The notes under the pieces: model-generated | What the model was told of the DNA's origin: nothing | The model's database searches: none | Seen by the model: only the letters and a program-made list of their open reading frames with translations | Program-made: the position numbers and the translations under genes | Origin: SAR116 cluster bacterium AG-321-K23 | GTDB lineage: Bacteria; Pseudomonadota; Alphaproteobacteria; Puniceispirillales; Marisalimonadaceae | Assembly (NCBI GenBank): GCA_003284565.1 | Contig: QBXO01000001.1 | Location: 62,001 to 126,000 of the forward strand | Direction: 5' to 3' | Length of the DNA: 64,000 bases | Shown here: positions 17,484 to 26,437 of the stretch, one piece after another | Layout: the number at the start of each line of letters is the position of its first letter | Position numbering within the stretch: the stretch's first letter is position 1

Positions 17484-18251
17484 ATGTCTAAAAAGAAAAT
17501 ATTATACGATGGGAAAGCTAAAATAATCTTCGAAGGCCCTACTCCTTATACAGTAATACAATATTTTAAAGATGATGCTACCGCTAATAATGCTGAAAAA
17601 CATTCCATAATTAATGGTAAAGGAGTTTTAAATAATTCTATTTCTGACTACTTGATGAAAAAAATAAATGCGATTGGTATTCCAACACATTATATAAAAA
17701 AATTAAATATGAGAGAACAACTTGTACGAAAAGTTGAAATCTTACCTGTAGAATTTGTTGTTAGAAACATTGCTGCCGGCTCAATTGTAAAAAGACTTGG
17801 ATTAAAAGAAGGTAGTGTTTTTTCAAGACCCTTAATCGAACATTATTTAAAAAATGATAAGTTGGGTGATCCACTTGTAAACGAAGATCATATAATTAAT
17901 TTTCAGTGGGGGACTAGAGATGAATTAGATGAAATGCAAGAGTACGGTCTTAGGATTAACGATTTTTTAAGAGGTCTATTTTTTGGAATAGGTCTTAAAC
18001 TTGTAGATTTCAAAATTGAATTTGGTAGATTTTTCTCTGAAGATGGTAACCCAATTTTACTTTTAGCTGACGAAATAAGCCCCGACAATTGCAGATTATG
18101 GGATATTAACACTAATAAAAAAATGGATAAAGATTTGTTCAGACAAGAATTAGGTGGCTTAAAAGAGGCATATCAAGAAGTTGCAAATAGATTAGGTATT
18201 CTGCCTGAGAAAAAAAAATACTCTAGCCCCAAACCCGAAATAGTAAAATAA
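17484..18251 (+). CDS. purC: SAICAR synthetase
   Basis: Phosphoribosylaminoimidazole-succinocarboxamide synthase joins CAIR and aspartate using ATP. 255 residues with the family blocks LYDGKAKIIFEG at the N terminus, FKDDATANN, VEFVVRNIAAGS near 91-102, LVNEDHI and the LVDFKIEFGRF segment, followed by LADEISPDNCRLWD, which binds the substrate. Short C-terminal lysine-rich tail. It lies 14 bp after purB and 13 bp before purS. Confidence 0.95.
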   Translation: MSKKKILYDGKAKIIFEGPTPYTVIQYFKDDATANNAEKHSIINGKGVLNNSISDYLMKKINAIGIPTHYIKKLNMREQLVRKVEILPVEFVVRNIAAGSIVKRLGLKEGSVFSRPLIEHYLKNDKLGDPLVNEDHIINFQWGTRDELDEMQEYGLRINDFLRGLFFGIGLKLVDFKIEFGRFFSEDGNPILLLADEISPDNCRLWDINTNKKMDKDLFRQELGGLKEAYQEVANRLGILPEKKKYSSPKPEIVK

Positions 18252-18264
18252 AAAGAGATTTATT

Positions 18265-18510
18265 ATGAAAGTTATTGTAAATGTATCTCTTAAAGAAGGT
18301 GTTTTAGATCCAGAAGGACAAGCTATAAGGTCTTCTTTAAATAACCTTGGTTTTGAACATTGTAGTGATGTAAAAACTGGCAAACAAATTATTTTAAATT
18401 TTAATCAAAATAGTGAAGCTGAAGTTCTTACACAAGCTAAGAGAATGTGTGAAGAGTTGTTAGTAAACACTGTTATTGAAAATTATGAAATCAGTATTTT
18501 AAAGGATTAA
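18265..18510 (+). CDS. purS: Phosphoribosylformylglycinamidine synthase subunit PurS
   Basis: The 81-residue small subunit of the three-part FGAM synthase (PurS-PurQ-PurL), which bridges the glutaminase and synthetase subunits. Recognised by the opening VIVNVSLKEGVLDPEGQAI, the LGFEHCSDVKTGKQI turn and the CEELLVNTVIENYEI ending. Length is typical. The stop at 18508-18510 sits only four bases ahead of the proposed purQ start, and the AAGGA within its last codons is the likely purQ ribosome binding site. Confidence 0.93.
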   Translation: MKVIVNVSLKEGVLDPEGQAIRSSLNNLGFEHCSDVKTGKQIILNFNQNSEAEVLTQAKRMCEELLVNTVIENYEISILKD

Positions 18511-18514
18511 ATAA

Positions 18515-19210
18515 ATTTTACGTTCAGGTGTTGTAATATTTCCAGGCTCTAATTGTGATAGAGATATGATTGTTGCGCTTAAGAAAATCACAGGTAAAGC
18601 TCCAATCAAAATTTGGCATAAAGAAAATGATATTCCTAATTTAGATTTAATTGTTATCCCAGGTGGATTTAGCTTTGGAGATTACCTAAGATGTGGTGCC
18701 CTAGCTGCAAGATCTCCAGTAATAAATGTAATTAAAAATCATATAAGTCGTGGTGGCACTGTATTAGGTGTATGTAATGGTTTTCAAATTTTAATTGAAG
18801 CTAAGATACTCCCTGGATCTCTTATGAGAAATAAGAAACTCCTATTTACTTGCAAAGAAACAACATTAGAAGTGCAAAGTTGTATAAAAAACCCTTTTCT
18901 TTCTAGTTTTAAAATAGGTGAATGTTTAAAAATTCCAGTTGCGCATAATGAAGGTAATTATTTTGCTCCTAATGATTTATTAAAAGAACTAAAAGAAGAA
19001 GGAAGAATTGCTTTAAAATATAGTAAACAAAAGGATAATGAAAAAAATTATAATCCTAATGGATCAACAGAAGACATAGCTGGTATTCTATCAAACAATG
19101 GAAGAGTTTTAGGAATGATGCCACACCCAGAAAGAGCCATAAACTATCTACACGGTGGAACGGATGGTTTAAAACTTATTAAAAATTGCGTTGAACAAAT
19201 AATTGGTTAA
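18515..19210 (+). CDS. purQ: FGAM synthase glutaminase subunit PurQ, apparent ATT start
   Basis: The class I glutamine amidotransferase subunit that supplies ammonia to PurL. Seen: SGVVIFPGSNCDRDM at the N terminus, PGGFSFGDYLRCG, the nucleophile in VLGVCNGFQIL, and PHPERA with the catalytic His/Glu at the end. The N-terminal block lies upstream of the first ATG (18566). Between the in-frame stop at 18512 and that block the frame has no ATG, GTG or TTG; only ATT at 18515 (then TTA) is available, placed eight bases after AAGGA. Initiation at ATT gives 231 residues, the normal size. A base error at the third position is the alternative. Confidence 0.9.
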   Translation: MLRSGVVIFPGSNCDRDMIVALKKITGKAPIKIWHKENDIPNLDLIVIPGGFSFGDYLRCGALAARSPVINVIKNHISRGGTVLGVCNGFQILIEAKILPGSLMRNKKLLFTCKETTLEVQSCIKNPFLSSFKIGECLKIPVAHNEGNYFAPNDLLKELKEEGRIALKYSKQKDNEKNYNPNGSTEDIAGILSNNGRVLGMMPHPERAINYLHGGTDGLKLIKNCVEQIIG

Positions 19211-19216
19211 ACAAAA

Positions 19217-21514
19217 ATGGATACACAATCACAACTATTAAAAATTAATAAAAATGAGTATCTAGCTCAACAAAAAAGCAAACTTGAAGATGCTTTAGAA
19301 ATGGGATTAACAAAAGATGAGTATAATTTAATTTGTAAAAAAATTAATAAAACTCCAAATATGACAGAATTAGGTATTTTTTCTGCCATGTTTTCAGAAC
19401 ATTGCTCTTATAAAAGTTCAAAAAAATGGTTAAAAACTTTACCAACTGCGGCTAGCCATGTGATTCAAGGGCCTGGAGAAAATGCCGGTGTAATTGATAT
19501 AGGTGACAATCTAGCTGCTGTTTTTAAAATAGAGTCACACAACCACCCCTCATTTTTAGAACCATATCAAGGATCAGCTACTGGTGTGGGCGGAATTTTA
19601 AGAGATGTTTTCACAATGGGCGCTAGACCTATAGCTCTTATGAATGCATTGAGATTTGGAGCACCTGACCAACCTTTAACAAAACATCTTGTTTCAGGTG
19701 TAGTAAAAGGAATCGGCGGATACGGTAATTGTATAGGAATTCCGACAGTTGGTGGTGAAACAAATTTTGATAAATCGTATGATGGTAACATTCTAGTCAA
19801 TGCTATGGCTGTTGGCCTTGCAAAAAAAGATAGAATATTCTATTCAGCAGCAACAGGTGCTGGCAACCCAGTTATATATGTAGGTGCAAAAACCGGCAGA
19901 GATGGAATACATGGAGCTACAATGGCTTCTGCTGAATTTACAGAGAACAGTACTCAAAAAAGACCAACTGTTCAAGTTGGTGATCCATTTACTGGAAAAT
20001 TACTATTAGAGGCATGTCTTGAATTAATGAACACAGATGCTGTCTTATCTATTCAAGACATGGGGGCTGCTGGTTTAACAAGCTCTAGCGTTGAGATGGC
20101 TTCTAAGGGATCATTAGGCATGAAGTTAAATTTAGATTTAGTGCCTACTAGAGAAGATAAGATGACTAGCTACGAAATCATGCTTTCAGAAAGTCAAGAA
20201 AGAATGCTAATGATTTTAAAACCAGGATCAGAGGAAAAAGCAAAATCAATTTTTGATAAATGGGATTTAGATTTTTCTATAATAGGAGAAGTAACTAATA
20301 CAAGAAGATTAGTTCTTACTAAAGACGGCTTTGATGCATGCGATATACCTCTTGCACCTCTTGTGGATGACGCTCCTGAATATAATAAACCTTACGAAAT
20401 AAAAACTAATAAAAAAGTATTAAAGCCTTCTGACCTTAAAACTAACCTTACAATAGCTGATATATTAAATATAATTTTTAAAAATCCTAATATAGCTAGC
20501 AAGAAATGGATTTGGGAACAATATGATAGCTCAGTAATGGGCGACACAATTTTTGCAAATGGTGATAGTGACGCTTCTGTAGTAAAAATCCATGGAACAG
20601 AAAAAAAAGAATCTTACGGAAAAGGTCTTGCTATTACAACTGATTGCACGCCACGTTATGTTAAATCAGACCCTATAATTGGAGGAATGCAAGCAGTATG
20701 TGAAGCAGCACGAAATATAGCTTCTTCAGGCGCAAAACCACTAGCAATAACAAATAATTTAAATTTTGGAAATCCTGACAAGATAAATGTTATGGGAGAA
20801 ATTGTAGGGTCTATAACAGGAATTTCAAAAGCTGCTTCTTTTTTAGGCACTCCAATTGTATCAGGAAATGTTTCTCTTTATAACGAAACTAATGGTAAGA
20901 GTATTCTTCCTACTCCAGTCATTGGTATGATAGGAGCAATGGAAGAGGTTGAAAATGCCCTGGAAATAAGTGCAAAACTTGATAATGTGTTAATTATTCT
21001 TGGACAAAATGACAATTTTGAATCAGGTTGGGTTGGTTGTAGTATCTATCAAGAAATTATTAATAAAAAATATGACGGAGCGCCTCCGTCAATAAATTTA
21101 GAAGATGAAAAAAAAGTTATTGAAATATTATTAAAATTAAACAAACAAAAGCTTTTGACAGCTGCTCATGATATTTCTGATGGTGGATTACTGACAACAG
21201 TTTGTGAAATGTTGTTTAAAAATAATTTAGGATTGGATATTAATTTACCTAGTAACCTGACTAATTGTGATAGTTATAACCCGTTACTTCAATCATGGTG
21301 TTTTGGAGAAGATCAAGCAAGAATAATTATTGCCACAAAAGATATTAAAAAAGTACAATTAACCTTAAATAAGAATAACGTTGACTTTTTCGTTCTAGGA
21401 AAAACTAATTCAACCAGCAACTTGAATTTAAAAAATATTTCTACTATATCATTAAATGAATTAAGAAACTCAAATGAAAAAACTATACCCACTATGATGG
21501 GTAATAAACAATAA
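19217..21514 (+). CDS. purL: FGAM synthase subunit PurL (small type)
   Basis: The 765-residue ATP-dependent synthetase subunit that makes FGAM from FGAR; it depends on PurS and PurQ, both encoded just upstream. Blocks seen: [12 protein letters not shown] near 56-67, [23 protein letters not shown] near 104-126, [12 protein letters not shown], and in the second half [25 protein letters not shown] and [10 protein letters not shown]. This is the stand-alone form, not the 1,300-residue fused PurL of gammaproteobacteria. Six bases separate it from purQ. Confidence 0.95.
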   Translation: MDTQSQLLKINKNEYLAQQKSKLEDALEMGLTKDEYNLICKKINKTPNMTELGIFSAMFSEHCSYKSSKKWLKTLPTAASHVIQGPGENAGVIDIGDNLAAVFKIESHNHPSFLEPYQGSATGVGGILRDVFTMGARPIALMNALRFGAPDQPLTKHLVSGVVKGIGGYGNCIGIPTVGGETNFDKSYDGNILVNAMAVGLAKKDRIFYSAATGAGNPVIYVGAKTGRDGIHGATMASAEFTENSTQKRPTVQVGDPFTGKLLLEACLELMNTDAVLSIQDMGAAGLTSSSVEMASKGSLGMKLNLDLVPTREDKMTSYEIMLSESQERMLMILKPGSEEKAKSIFDKWDLDFSIIGEVTNTRRLVLTKDGFDACDIPLAPLVDDAPEYNKPYEIKTNKKVLKPSDLKTNLTIADILNIIFKNPNIASKKWIWEQYDSSVMGDTIFANGDSDASVVKIHGTEKKESYGKGLAITTDCTPRYVKSDPIIGGMQAVCEAARNIASSGAKPLAITNNLNFGNPDKINVMGEIVGSITGISKAASFLGTPIVSGNVSLYNETNGKSILPTPVIGMIGAMEEVENALEISAKLDNVLIILGQNDNFESGWVGCSIYQEIINKKYDGAPPSINLEDEKKVIEILLKLNKQKLLTAAHDISDGGLLTTVCEMLFKNNLGLDINLPSNLTNCDSYNPLLQSWCFGEDQARIIIATKDIKKVQLTLNKNNVDFFVLGKTNSTSNLNLKNISTISLNELRNSNEKTIPTMMGNKQ

Positions 21515-21528
21515 GGTTAAGTTTACAA

Positions 21529-21765
21529 ATGGCTATGACAGCATCAGAGATCGAAGACTTAATTATTAAAGCTTTTCCAAATGCAAAAGTTATTATTGAT
21601 GATTTACGTGGTGATGGAGATCATTATGCAGCGCAAATAATTGCTGAAGAATTTAGAGGTAAAACTCGTGTGCAACAACATCAAATGGTTTACAATGCTA
21701 TGGGTGGTAGAATGGGAAATGAATTACATGCGTTAGCCTTGAACACATCTGCCCCTGAGAAATAA
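21529..21765 (+). CDS. BolA-family protein
   Basis: A 78-residue BolA/YrbA-fold protein. Seen: IEDLIIKAFPNAKVIIDDLRGDGDHYAAQIIAEEFRGKT and the helix-turn RVQQHQMVYNAMGG containing the conserved His that shares an Fe-S cluster with monothiol glutaredoxins. The next gene encodes exactly such a glutaredoxin, so a BolA-Grx complex acting in iron-sulfur cluster trafficking is a sound inference. Starts 14 bp after purL in the same direction. Confidence 0.9.
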   Translation: MAMTASEIEDLIIKAFPNAKVIIDDLRGDGDHYAAQIIAEEFRGKTRVQQHQMVYNAMGGRMGNELHALALNTSAPEK

Positions 21766-21776
21766 AGGAGAATTGA

Positions 21777-22103
21777 ATGGAACAAAGTACAAAAGATAAA
21801 ATTCAGGATATTATTAATGAAAATGACGTTTTATTATTCATGAAAGGTACTCCAGTTATGCCTCAATGCGGATTTTCTGCTGCAGTCGTTGGAGTTTTAA
21901 GTCATATGGGAATTGAGTACAATAGTGTAAACGTTCTTGAAGATCCTGAAATAAGAGAGGGTATTAAAGAATTTTCAGATTGGCCTACAATACCACAATT
22001 ATACGTTAAAAAAGAATTTGTTGGTGGTTGTGATATTATTAGAGAAATGCATGAAAGTGGAGAACTAACTCAGTATTTTAACGATGCAGGTATCTCAACC
22101 TAA
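21777..22103 (+). CDS. grxD: Monothiol glutaredoxin, Grx4/GrxD family
   Basis: A 108-residue CGFS-type glutaredoxin. [20 protein letters not shown] near 20-39 holds the active cysteine; [29 protein letters not shown] provides the cis-proline and glutathione-binding residues. These proteins bind a [2Fe-2S] cluster with glutathione and pass it on, often with BolA, whose gene lies 11 bp upstream. An AAAGGAG ribosome site precedes ATG 21777. Convergent with rpsD after 31 bp. Confidence 0.93.
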   Translation: MEQSTKDKIQDIINENDVLLFMKGTPVMPQCGFSAAVVGVLSHMGIEYNSVNVLEDPEIREGIKEFSDWPTIPQLYVKKEFVGGCDIIREMHESGELTQYFNDAGIST

Positions 22104-22134
22104 TAATTTTATAGTTTAAGTTTAAGAAATCTTA

Positions 22135-22761
22135 TTAACGCGAATAAAATTCGATAACTAAATTAGTTTCCATTTGCACTGGATAAGGTACGTCATCCGG
22201 CATAGGAATTCTTATTAAAGTTCCAGTAAACTTAGAGTGATCAACTTCAACATATTCAGGGACATCTCTCTCAGGAAGAGTTGTTGCTTCTATTACTGCT
22301 GGAATATTTTTAGCTTTATCCTTTAGAGAAATAACTTCTCCTACATTAATCATTCTAGATGGTATATTACATCTGCTACCATTTACCATAACATGACCAT
22401 GATTAATCAATTGCCTACACGCAAAAACAGTTGGTGCTAGCTTCATTCTGTAAAGTATAGCATCTAGTCTACATTCTAATATACCAATCAAATTTGCACC
22501 AGTATCACCTTTTTTACGAACAGCAGCTGTATAGTATTTTTTAAATTGTTTTTCACCAATATTACCGTAATAGCCTTTTAATTTTTGCTTGGCCATTAAT
22601 TGAACACCATAATCAGTAGGTTTTTTTCTTCTTTGACCGTGCTGACCAGGTGCATATTCTCTGTCATTTAAGGGTGATTTAGGTCTTCCCCATAAATTAA
22701 CCCCTAATCTTCTATCAATTTTATGTTTTGAACTTGTTCGTTTGTGATCTGACTTAGGCAT
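22135..22761 (-). CDS. rpsD: 30S ribosomal protein S4
   Basis: Primary 16S rRNA-binding protein, 208 residues. The N-terminal [29 protein letters not shown] segment is typical of S4 in proteobacteria; the S4 RNA-binding domain runs near 97-160, with [34 protein letters not shown]. No zinc-type cysteines at the N terminus. The gene stands apart from the alpha ribosomal operon, as usual in alphaproteobacteria. Its 132-bp upstream gap contains a promoter-like pair and two hairpins (listed separately). AAAGG lies eight bases ahead of ATG 22761. Confidence 0.96.
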   Translation of the reverse strand: MPKSDHKRTSSKHKIDRRLGVNLWGRPKSPLNDREYAPGQHGQRRKKPTDYGVQLMAKQKLKGYYGNIGEKQFKKYYTAAVRKKGDTGANLIGILECRLDAILYRMKLAPTVFACRQLINHGHVMVNGSRCNIPSRMINVGEVISLKDKAKNIPAVIEATTLPERDVPEYVEVDHSKFTGTLIRIPMPDDVPYPVQMETNLVIEFYSR

Positions 22762-22778
22762 ATTTAAACCTTTATGTA

Positions 22779-22820
22779 ACTACTAAAAGTAGTAATTAAT
22801 CCAACCAGAAGCTCAGCTTC
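22779..22820 (-). promoter_or_regulatory. Two hairpins in the rpsD 5' leader
   Basis: Two perfect short inverted repeats lie between the promoter candidate and the rpsD start: GAAGCT-c-AGCTTC at 22808-22820 and ACTACT-aaa-AGTAGT at 22779-22793, the second ending 17 bases before the ATG. An extra AGTAG further upstream (around 22840) could pair with the ACTACT arm instead, giving an alternative fold. S4 represses its own synthesis through leader RNA in several bacteria; whether this leader does so here is inference. Confidence 0.35.
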
Positions 22821-22869
22821 GGGATATATAACACCATGCTACTATCCTCTTTATCGGAAATAAGACTGC

Positions 22870-22897
22870 AAAATACTATCATTATGTAAAAAGTCAA
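22870..22897 (-). promoter_or_regulatory. Candidate sigma70 promoter for rpsD
   Basis: On the minus strand, TTGACT (22897-22892) and TATTTT (22875-22870) are separated by 16 bases, close to the sigma70 consensus. The -35 hexamer overlaps the stop codon of trmJ, which would let rpsD be transcribed separately from trmJ with a leader of about 100 nt. AT-rich DNA makes chance matches common. Confidence 0.4.
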
Positions 22898-23655
22898 GTA
22901 CGATTTGAAGTTCCTGATAATGATCTAATAATGCCATGAAGTGTTCTTAGATCTTGGTGAGTTAATGAGGCTCTATTAAAAAGACTTCTGATATTTCTTT
23001 TAACAACAGGTGCCATTTCAGAAGAATAAAAGAAACCTGATTTACTTAAAAGTTCGTCTAATTGTTTATAAAAATATTCTCTGTCACCGATATTGGAAAG
23101 TTCAGTACTTTTTTTTAATTTCTTATTAATTTTAACCAAATTCTTATCTTCATTTAAAAATGACATTTTGATTTTGTTCCATTCCCAACACATCAATAAA
23201 ACTGCTTGAGATATATTTAAAGATGAAAATTCTTTATTAATTGGAATTGAAACTGTGTAATCCGCTTGTACAACATCATCATTAGATAGTCCTGATTGTT
23301 CAGGACCAAATAAAAATCCAACGTTGCCACCATTAACAACATGTTCAAATGATTTCTCTATTGCTTTGAAGATGCTTAAAGATTTTGTACCAACAACACG
23401 CTTTCTAGCAGTTGTTGCGAATAACAAAGAAATTGTTTTTGTAGCTTCACTTATTGAGTCATATAATTTTGCTTGATTTAAAACATCATCTGCGCCCGCT
23501 GCAGGAGCAAAAGCAGAATTATTAGGCCAACCGTCTCTAGGTTGGACTAGAAGAAGATTTTTTATACCAAAGTTTTTCATAGCACGTGCAGTAGAGCCGA
23601 TATTTTCACCAAGTTGTGGTTTTGATAAAATTATAAATGGATTAAGTTCAATCAT
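22894..23655 (-). CDS. TrmJ-family tRNA/rRNA 2'-O-methyltransferase (SPOUT)
   Basis: A 253-residue SPOUT-fold methyltransferase. FIILSKPQLGENIGSTARAMKNFG near 8-31 and VGFLFGPEQSGLSNDDVVQAD plus PINKEFSSLNISQAVLLMCWEW are the three SpoU/TrmJ motifs that form the knotted SAM site. The C-terminal extension fits TrmJ, which 2'-O-methylates position 32 of tRNAs. It lies four bases after cysS in the same direction, so it is probably co-transcribed with it. Confidence 0.88.
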   Translation of the reverse strand: MIELNPFIILSKPQLGENIGSTARAMKNFGIKNLLLVQPRDGWPNNSAFAPAAGADDVLNQAKLYDSISEATKTISLLFATTARKRVVGTKSLSIFKAIEKSFEHVVNGGNVGFLFGPEQSGLSNDDVVQADYTVSIPINKEFSSLNISQAVLLMCWEWNKIKMSFLNEDKNLVKINKKLKKSTELSNIGDREYFYKQLDELLSKSGFFYSSEMAPVVKRNIRSLFNRASLTHQDLRTLHGIIRSLSGTSNRT

Positions 23656-23659
23656 AGAT

Positions 23660-25042
23660 TCATCTGATTTTAAGTCTTCTCCAGACTGTTTTATCTGGTT
23701 TATCTTCTAATTGTATATTCTTTCTTAATAATTTTTCTCTAATTTGATCTGCTTTTTCATATTCTTTGTTCTCTTTTGCAATTTTTCGTTTTATTATGAG
23801 TTCATCGATTTCTTTTTCTGTGATAGTAGAGTTTTCAATTGTTTCGTTTGAATTTACTTCTCCAAATTTAAACCATTCCTCAGATGAGTTACATAAAATA
23901 CCCAAAATGTTAGAGGAATTTTTTAATTTTTGAGCACATTCTTTACTTCCTTTATTAGCTTCATCAGCAAGATAATGAAGTCTGGCAAGAGCTTTTGGTG
24001 AATTTAAATCATCACAAAGATTTTCTATTATCTGAGTATCTTGCCCATCATTTACTTCAAAGTCTTCAGTAGCTCTATAAAGTCTAGATAATGATTTAGT
24101 AGCTTCATCTAGAGATTTCTTGCTAAAACTTAAAGGAGCTCTGTACTGAGCTTGCATTAATGCATATCTAATTGCTTCACCTCTAAAATTTAATAACAAA
24201 CTATTTATAGTAGCAAAATTACCTAGTGATTTTGACATTTTCTCACCGTCAGAAGTAACGTAACCATTATGCAACCAGTAATTGGCCATTATATCAGAAT
24301 TATTGGCACAACAGGACTGCGCGATTTCATTTTCGTGATGTGGAAAAATCAAATCTAATCCACCAGCATGGATATCAAATTTTGTCCCTAAATACTTTTT
24401 ACTCATAGCTGAACATTCTATATGCCAACCTGGGCGTCCCCTACCCCATGGACTATCCCATCCAGGGAGATTTTCAGAAGAAGGTTTCCATAGAACAAAA
24501 TCTCCAGGATTTTCTTTATATTCAGCCACTTCAATCCTTGATCCAGATATCATCTCATCAAGTGATCTCCCAGACAGAGCACCATAATTTTTATATTTTT
24601 TAACAGCAAATAGTACATTACCTGACGAAACATAAGCAAAACCATTTGAAATTAATGTTTCTATCATTTCTATCATTTCAGATATATGGTCAGTCGCTTT
24701 TGGTTCAAAATCAGGTTTCAAATTACCTAACGCATGAGCATCCTTATGAAAATTTTTTATTGTTTCATTAGTCAATTCTAAAATATTTATTTTTTTTTCA
24801 ATTGCCCTTTTATTAATTTTGTCATCAATATCAGTTATGTTTCTTACATATGTAACTTTAGGATATATTTTTCTAAGTAACCTAACTAATACATCAAAAA
24901 CAACTAAAGGTCTTGCATTACCAATATGTATAAAATCATAAACAGTAGGGCCACATGCATATATCCTTACATTTTTTGTATCGATAGGCTGGAAAACAGA
25001 CAAACGCTTTTCAAGTGTATTGTATAAATTTAATTTTTTCAT
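23660..25042 (-). CDS. cysS: Cysteinyl-tRNA synthetase
   Basis: Class I aminoacyl-tRNA synthetase of 460 residues. ACGPTVYDFIHIGNARP near 29-45 contains the first zinc Cys and the HIGN signature; HIECSAMSKKYLG and GGLDLIFPHHENEIAQS give the other zinc ligands; GEKMSKSLGNF is the KMSKS loop. The C-terminal anticodon-binding domain is complete, ending near VWRRLKIR. Transcribed with trmJ downstream; 25 bp separate it from gltX upstream. Confidence 0.96.
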   Translation of the reverse strand: MKKLNLYNTLEKRLSVFQPIDTKNVRIYACGPTVYDFIHIGNARPLVVFDVLVRLLRKIYPKVTYVRNITDIDDKINKRAIEKKINILELTNETIKNFHKDAHALGNLKPDFEPKATDHISEMIEMIETLISNGFAYVSSGNVLFAVKKYKNYGALSGRSLDEMISGSRIEVAEYKENPGDFVLWKPSSENLPGWDSPWGRGRPGWHIECSAMSKKYLGTKFDIHAGGLDLIFPHHENEIAQSCCANNSDIMANYWLHNGYVTSDGEKMSKSLGNFATINSLLLNFRGEAIRYALMQAQYRAPLSFSKKSLDEATKSLSRLYRATEDFEVNDGQDTQIIENLCDDLNSPKALARLHYLADEANKGSKECAQKLKNSSNILGILCNSSEEWFKFGEVNSNETIENSTITEKEIDELIIKRKIAKENKEYEKADQIREKLLRKNIQLEDKPDKTVWRRLKIR

Positions 25043-25067
25043 TCTGAGATTTATTTAATTTTAAAAC

Positions 25068-26399
25068 TTAATTGTTATTATTTAATCTTTCTATAATTTT
25101 ATCTTTCCCCATCACTAAGACTAAATTTGCCATTTCTGGACCATTATTCTTACCTGTAAGGCATAATCTTAGTGGCTTGAAAAGTTCTTTACCTTTTTTA
25201 CCACTTTGTTTCATAAGAGAATTAGTCCAATCCGACCAAGTGTTTTTATCAAATCTATCTTTAGGAAGTGTTTGTAATGCTAAATTTTTAAAATCTTGAT
25301 CAAATTGAACAACTCTAATATCTCCATAAACAACGTTCCACCAAAATTTTACGTCATCTAAAGTATCTATATTCCCTCTGATTAGATTCCAAAATTCATT
25401 GGTAATATTAAGATTTAATACATTTAATTGTTGATTTATATCTGAATAATCTACCAATTGAAAAAACTTGGAATTTAGAGCAGACAATTCTTCTTCATCA
25501 AATTTTGGCTTTGAATTTCCATATTTACTAATATCAAAACTTTTAACAATTTGTTTCATATCTTTAAAAATATCAATTGAATCTGAAGTTCCAATTTTAG
25601 ACAATAAAGAAGAAATTGCCATTGGTTGAAACCCTTGGCTTCTTAGTTTTCGAAGCGACAAACTGCCAAGTCTTTTTGAAAGTCCTGAACCAGTATTATC
25701 AGTCAATAGTGATAAATGACCCATTTTTGGTGGCAATGATCCTAATGCTTCAAATAACTGTATTTGAGCAGCTGAATTAGTCATGTGATCTTCGCCTCTT
25801 AAAATATCCGTTACTTCAAATTGGATATCATCAACAACCGAAGCTAAAGTATAAATAACTCTACCATCTTCTCTTAATATGACTGGGTCTGATAAATTAG
25901 ACATATTGTATTTGCTCTCACCTTTTACGAGATCATTCCAATTAACATCTTCATGATTAAGTAAAAATCTATAATGAGGTTTTTTTCCTTTGGACTTCAA
26001 ATCAGCAATATCTGAGTCTGATAATTTCAATGCAGATCTATCATAAATAGGTGGTTTTCCTGAAGATAATTGGCTTTTCCTTTTTAAGGATAATTCTTCC
26101 GCTGACTCAAAACATGGATATGCACGTTTTTTTTCTAATAAATTTTCTAAAGCTTCTTCATAAGATAAAAGTCTAGACGATTGTTTTTCTACGCTATCCC
26201 AATCTATATTCATCCAAGTTAAATCTTCTTTAATAGCATCTTCATATTCTTTAGATGATCTTTCATTGTCAGTATCATCAATTCTAAGCATAAAGTGACC
26301 ATTTTTACTTTTAGCGAATAAGAAGTTAACTAATGCAGTTCTAAAATTTCCAATATGTAAATATCCAGTTGGGCTTGGCGCAAATCGAACTTTAATCAT
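25068..26399 (-). CDS. gltX: Glutamyl-tRNA synthetase
   Basis: Class I synthetase, 443 residues. VRFAPSPTGYLHIGNFRTALVNFL at the N terminus carries the HIGH-type motif, RIDDTDNERS binds glutamate and ATP, and LSKRLGSLSLRKLR is the KMSKS-type loop. Alphaproteobacteria commonly have two GluRS copies, one of which loads tRNA-Gln before amidation; the loop SKRLGSLSL and slightly short length resemble the second copy (GltX2-like), an impression, not a phylogeny. Thirty-eight bases separate it from nadE upstream. Confidence 0.93.
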   Translation of the reverse strand: MIKVRFAPSPTGYLHIGNFRTALVNFLFAKSKNGHFMLRIDDTDNERSSKEYEDAIKEDLTWMNIDWDSVEKQSSRLLSYEEALENLLEKKRAYPCFESAEELSLKRKSQLSSGKPPIYDRSALKLSDSDIADLKSKGKKPHYRFLLNHEDVNWNDLVKGESKYNMSNLSDPVILREDGRVIYTLASVVDDIQFEVTDILRGEDHMTNSAAQIQLFEALGSLPPKMGHLSLLTDNTGSGLSKRLGSLSLRKLRSQGFQPMAISSLLSKIGTSDSIDIFKDMKQIVKSFDISKYGNSKPKFDEEELSALNSKFFQLVDYSDINQQLNVLNLNITNEFWNLIRGNIDTLDDVKFWWNVVYGDIRVVQFDQDFKNLALQTLPKDRFDKNTWSDWTNSLMKQSGKKGKELFKPLRLCLTGKNNGPEMANLVLVMGKDKIIERLNNNN

Positions 26400-26437
26400 T
26401 ATTTTTCCTAATTTGTAATTTCATAAAATAGGTAATT

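Noticed and set aside
24655-24680. Short tandem TTTCTATCA repeat within cysS
   Set aside because: It simply encodes a repeated Glu-Met-Ile segment of the protein and stays in frame.
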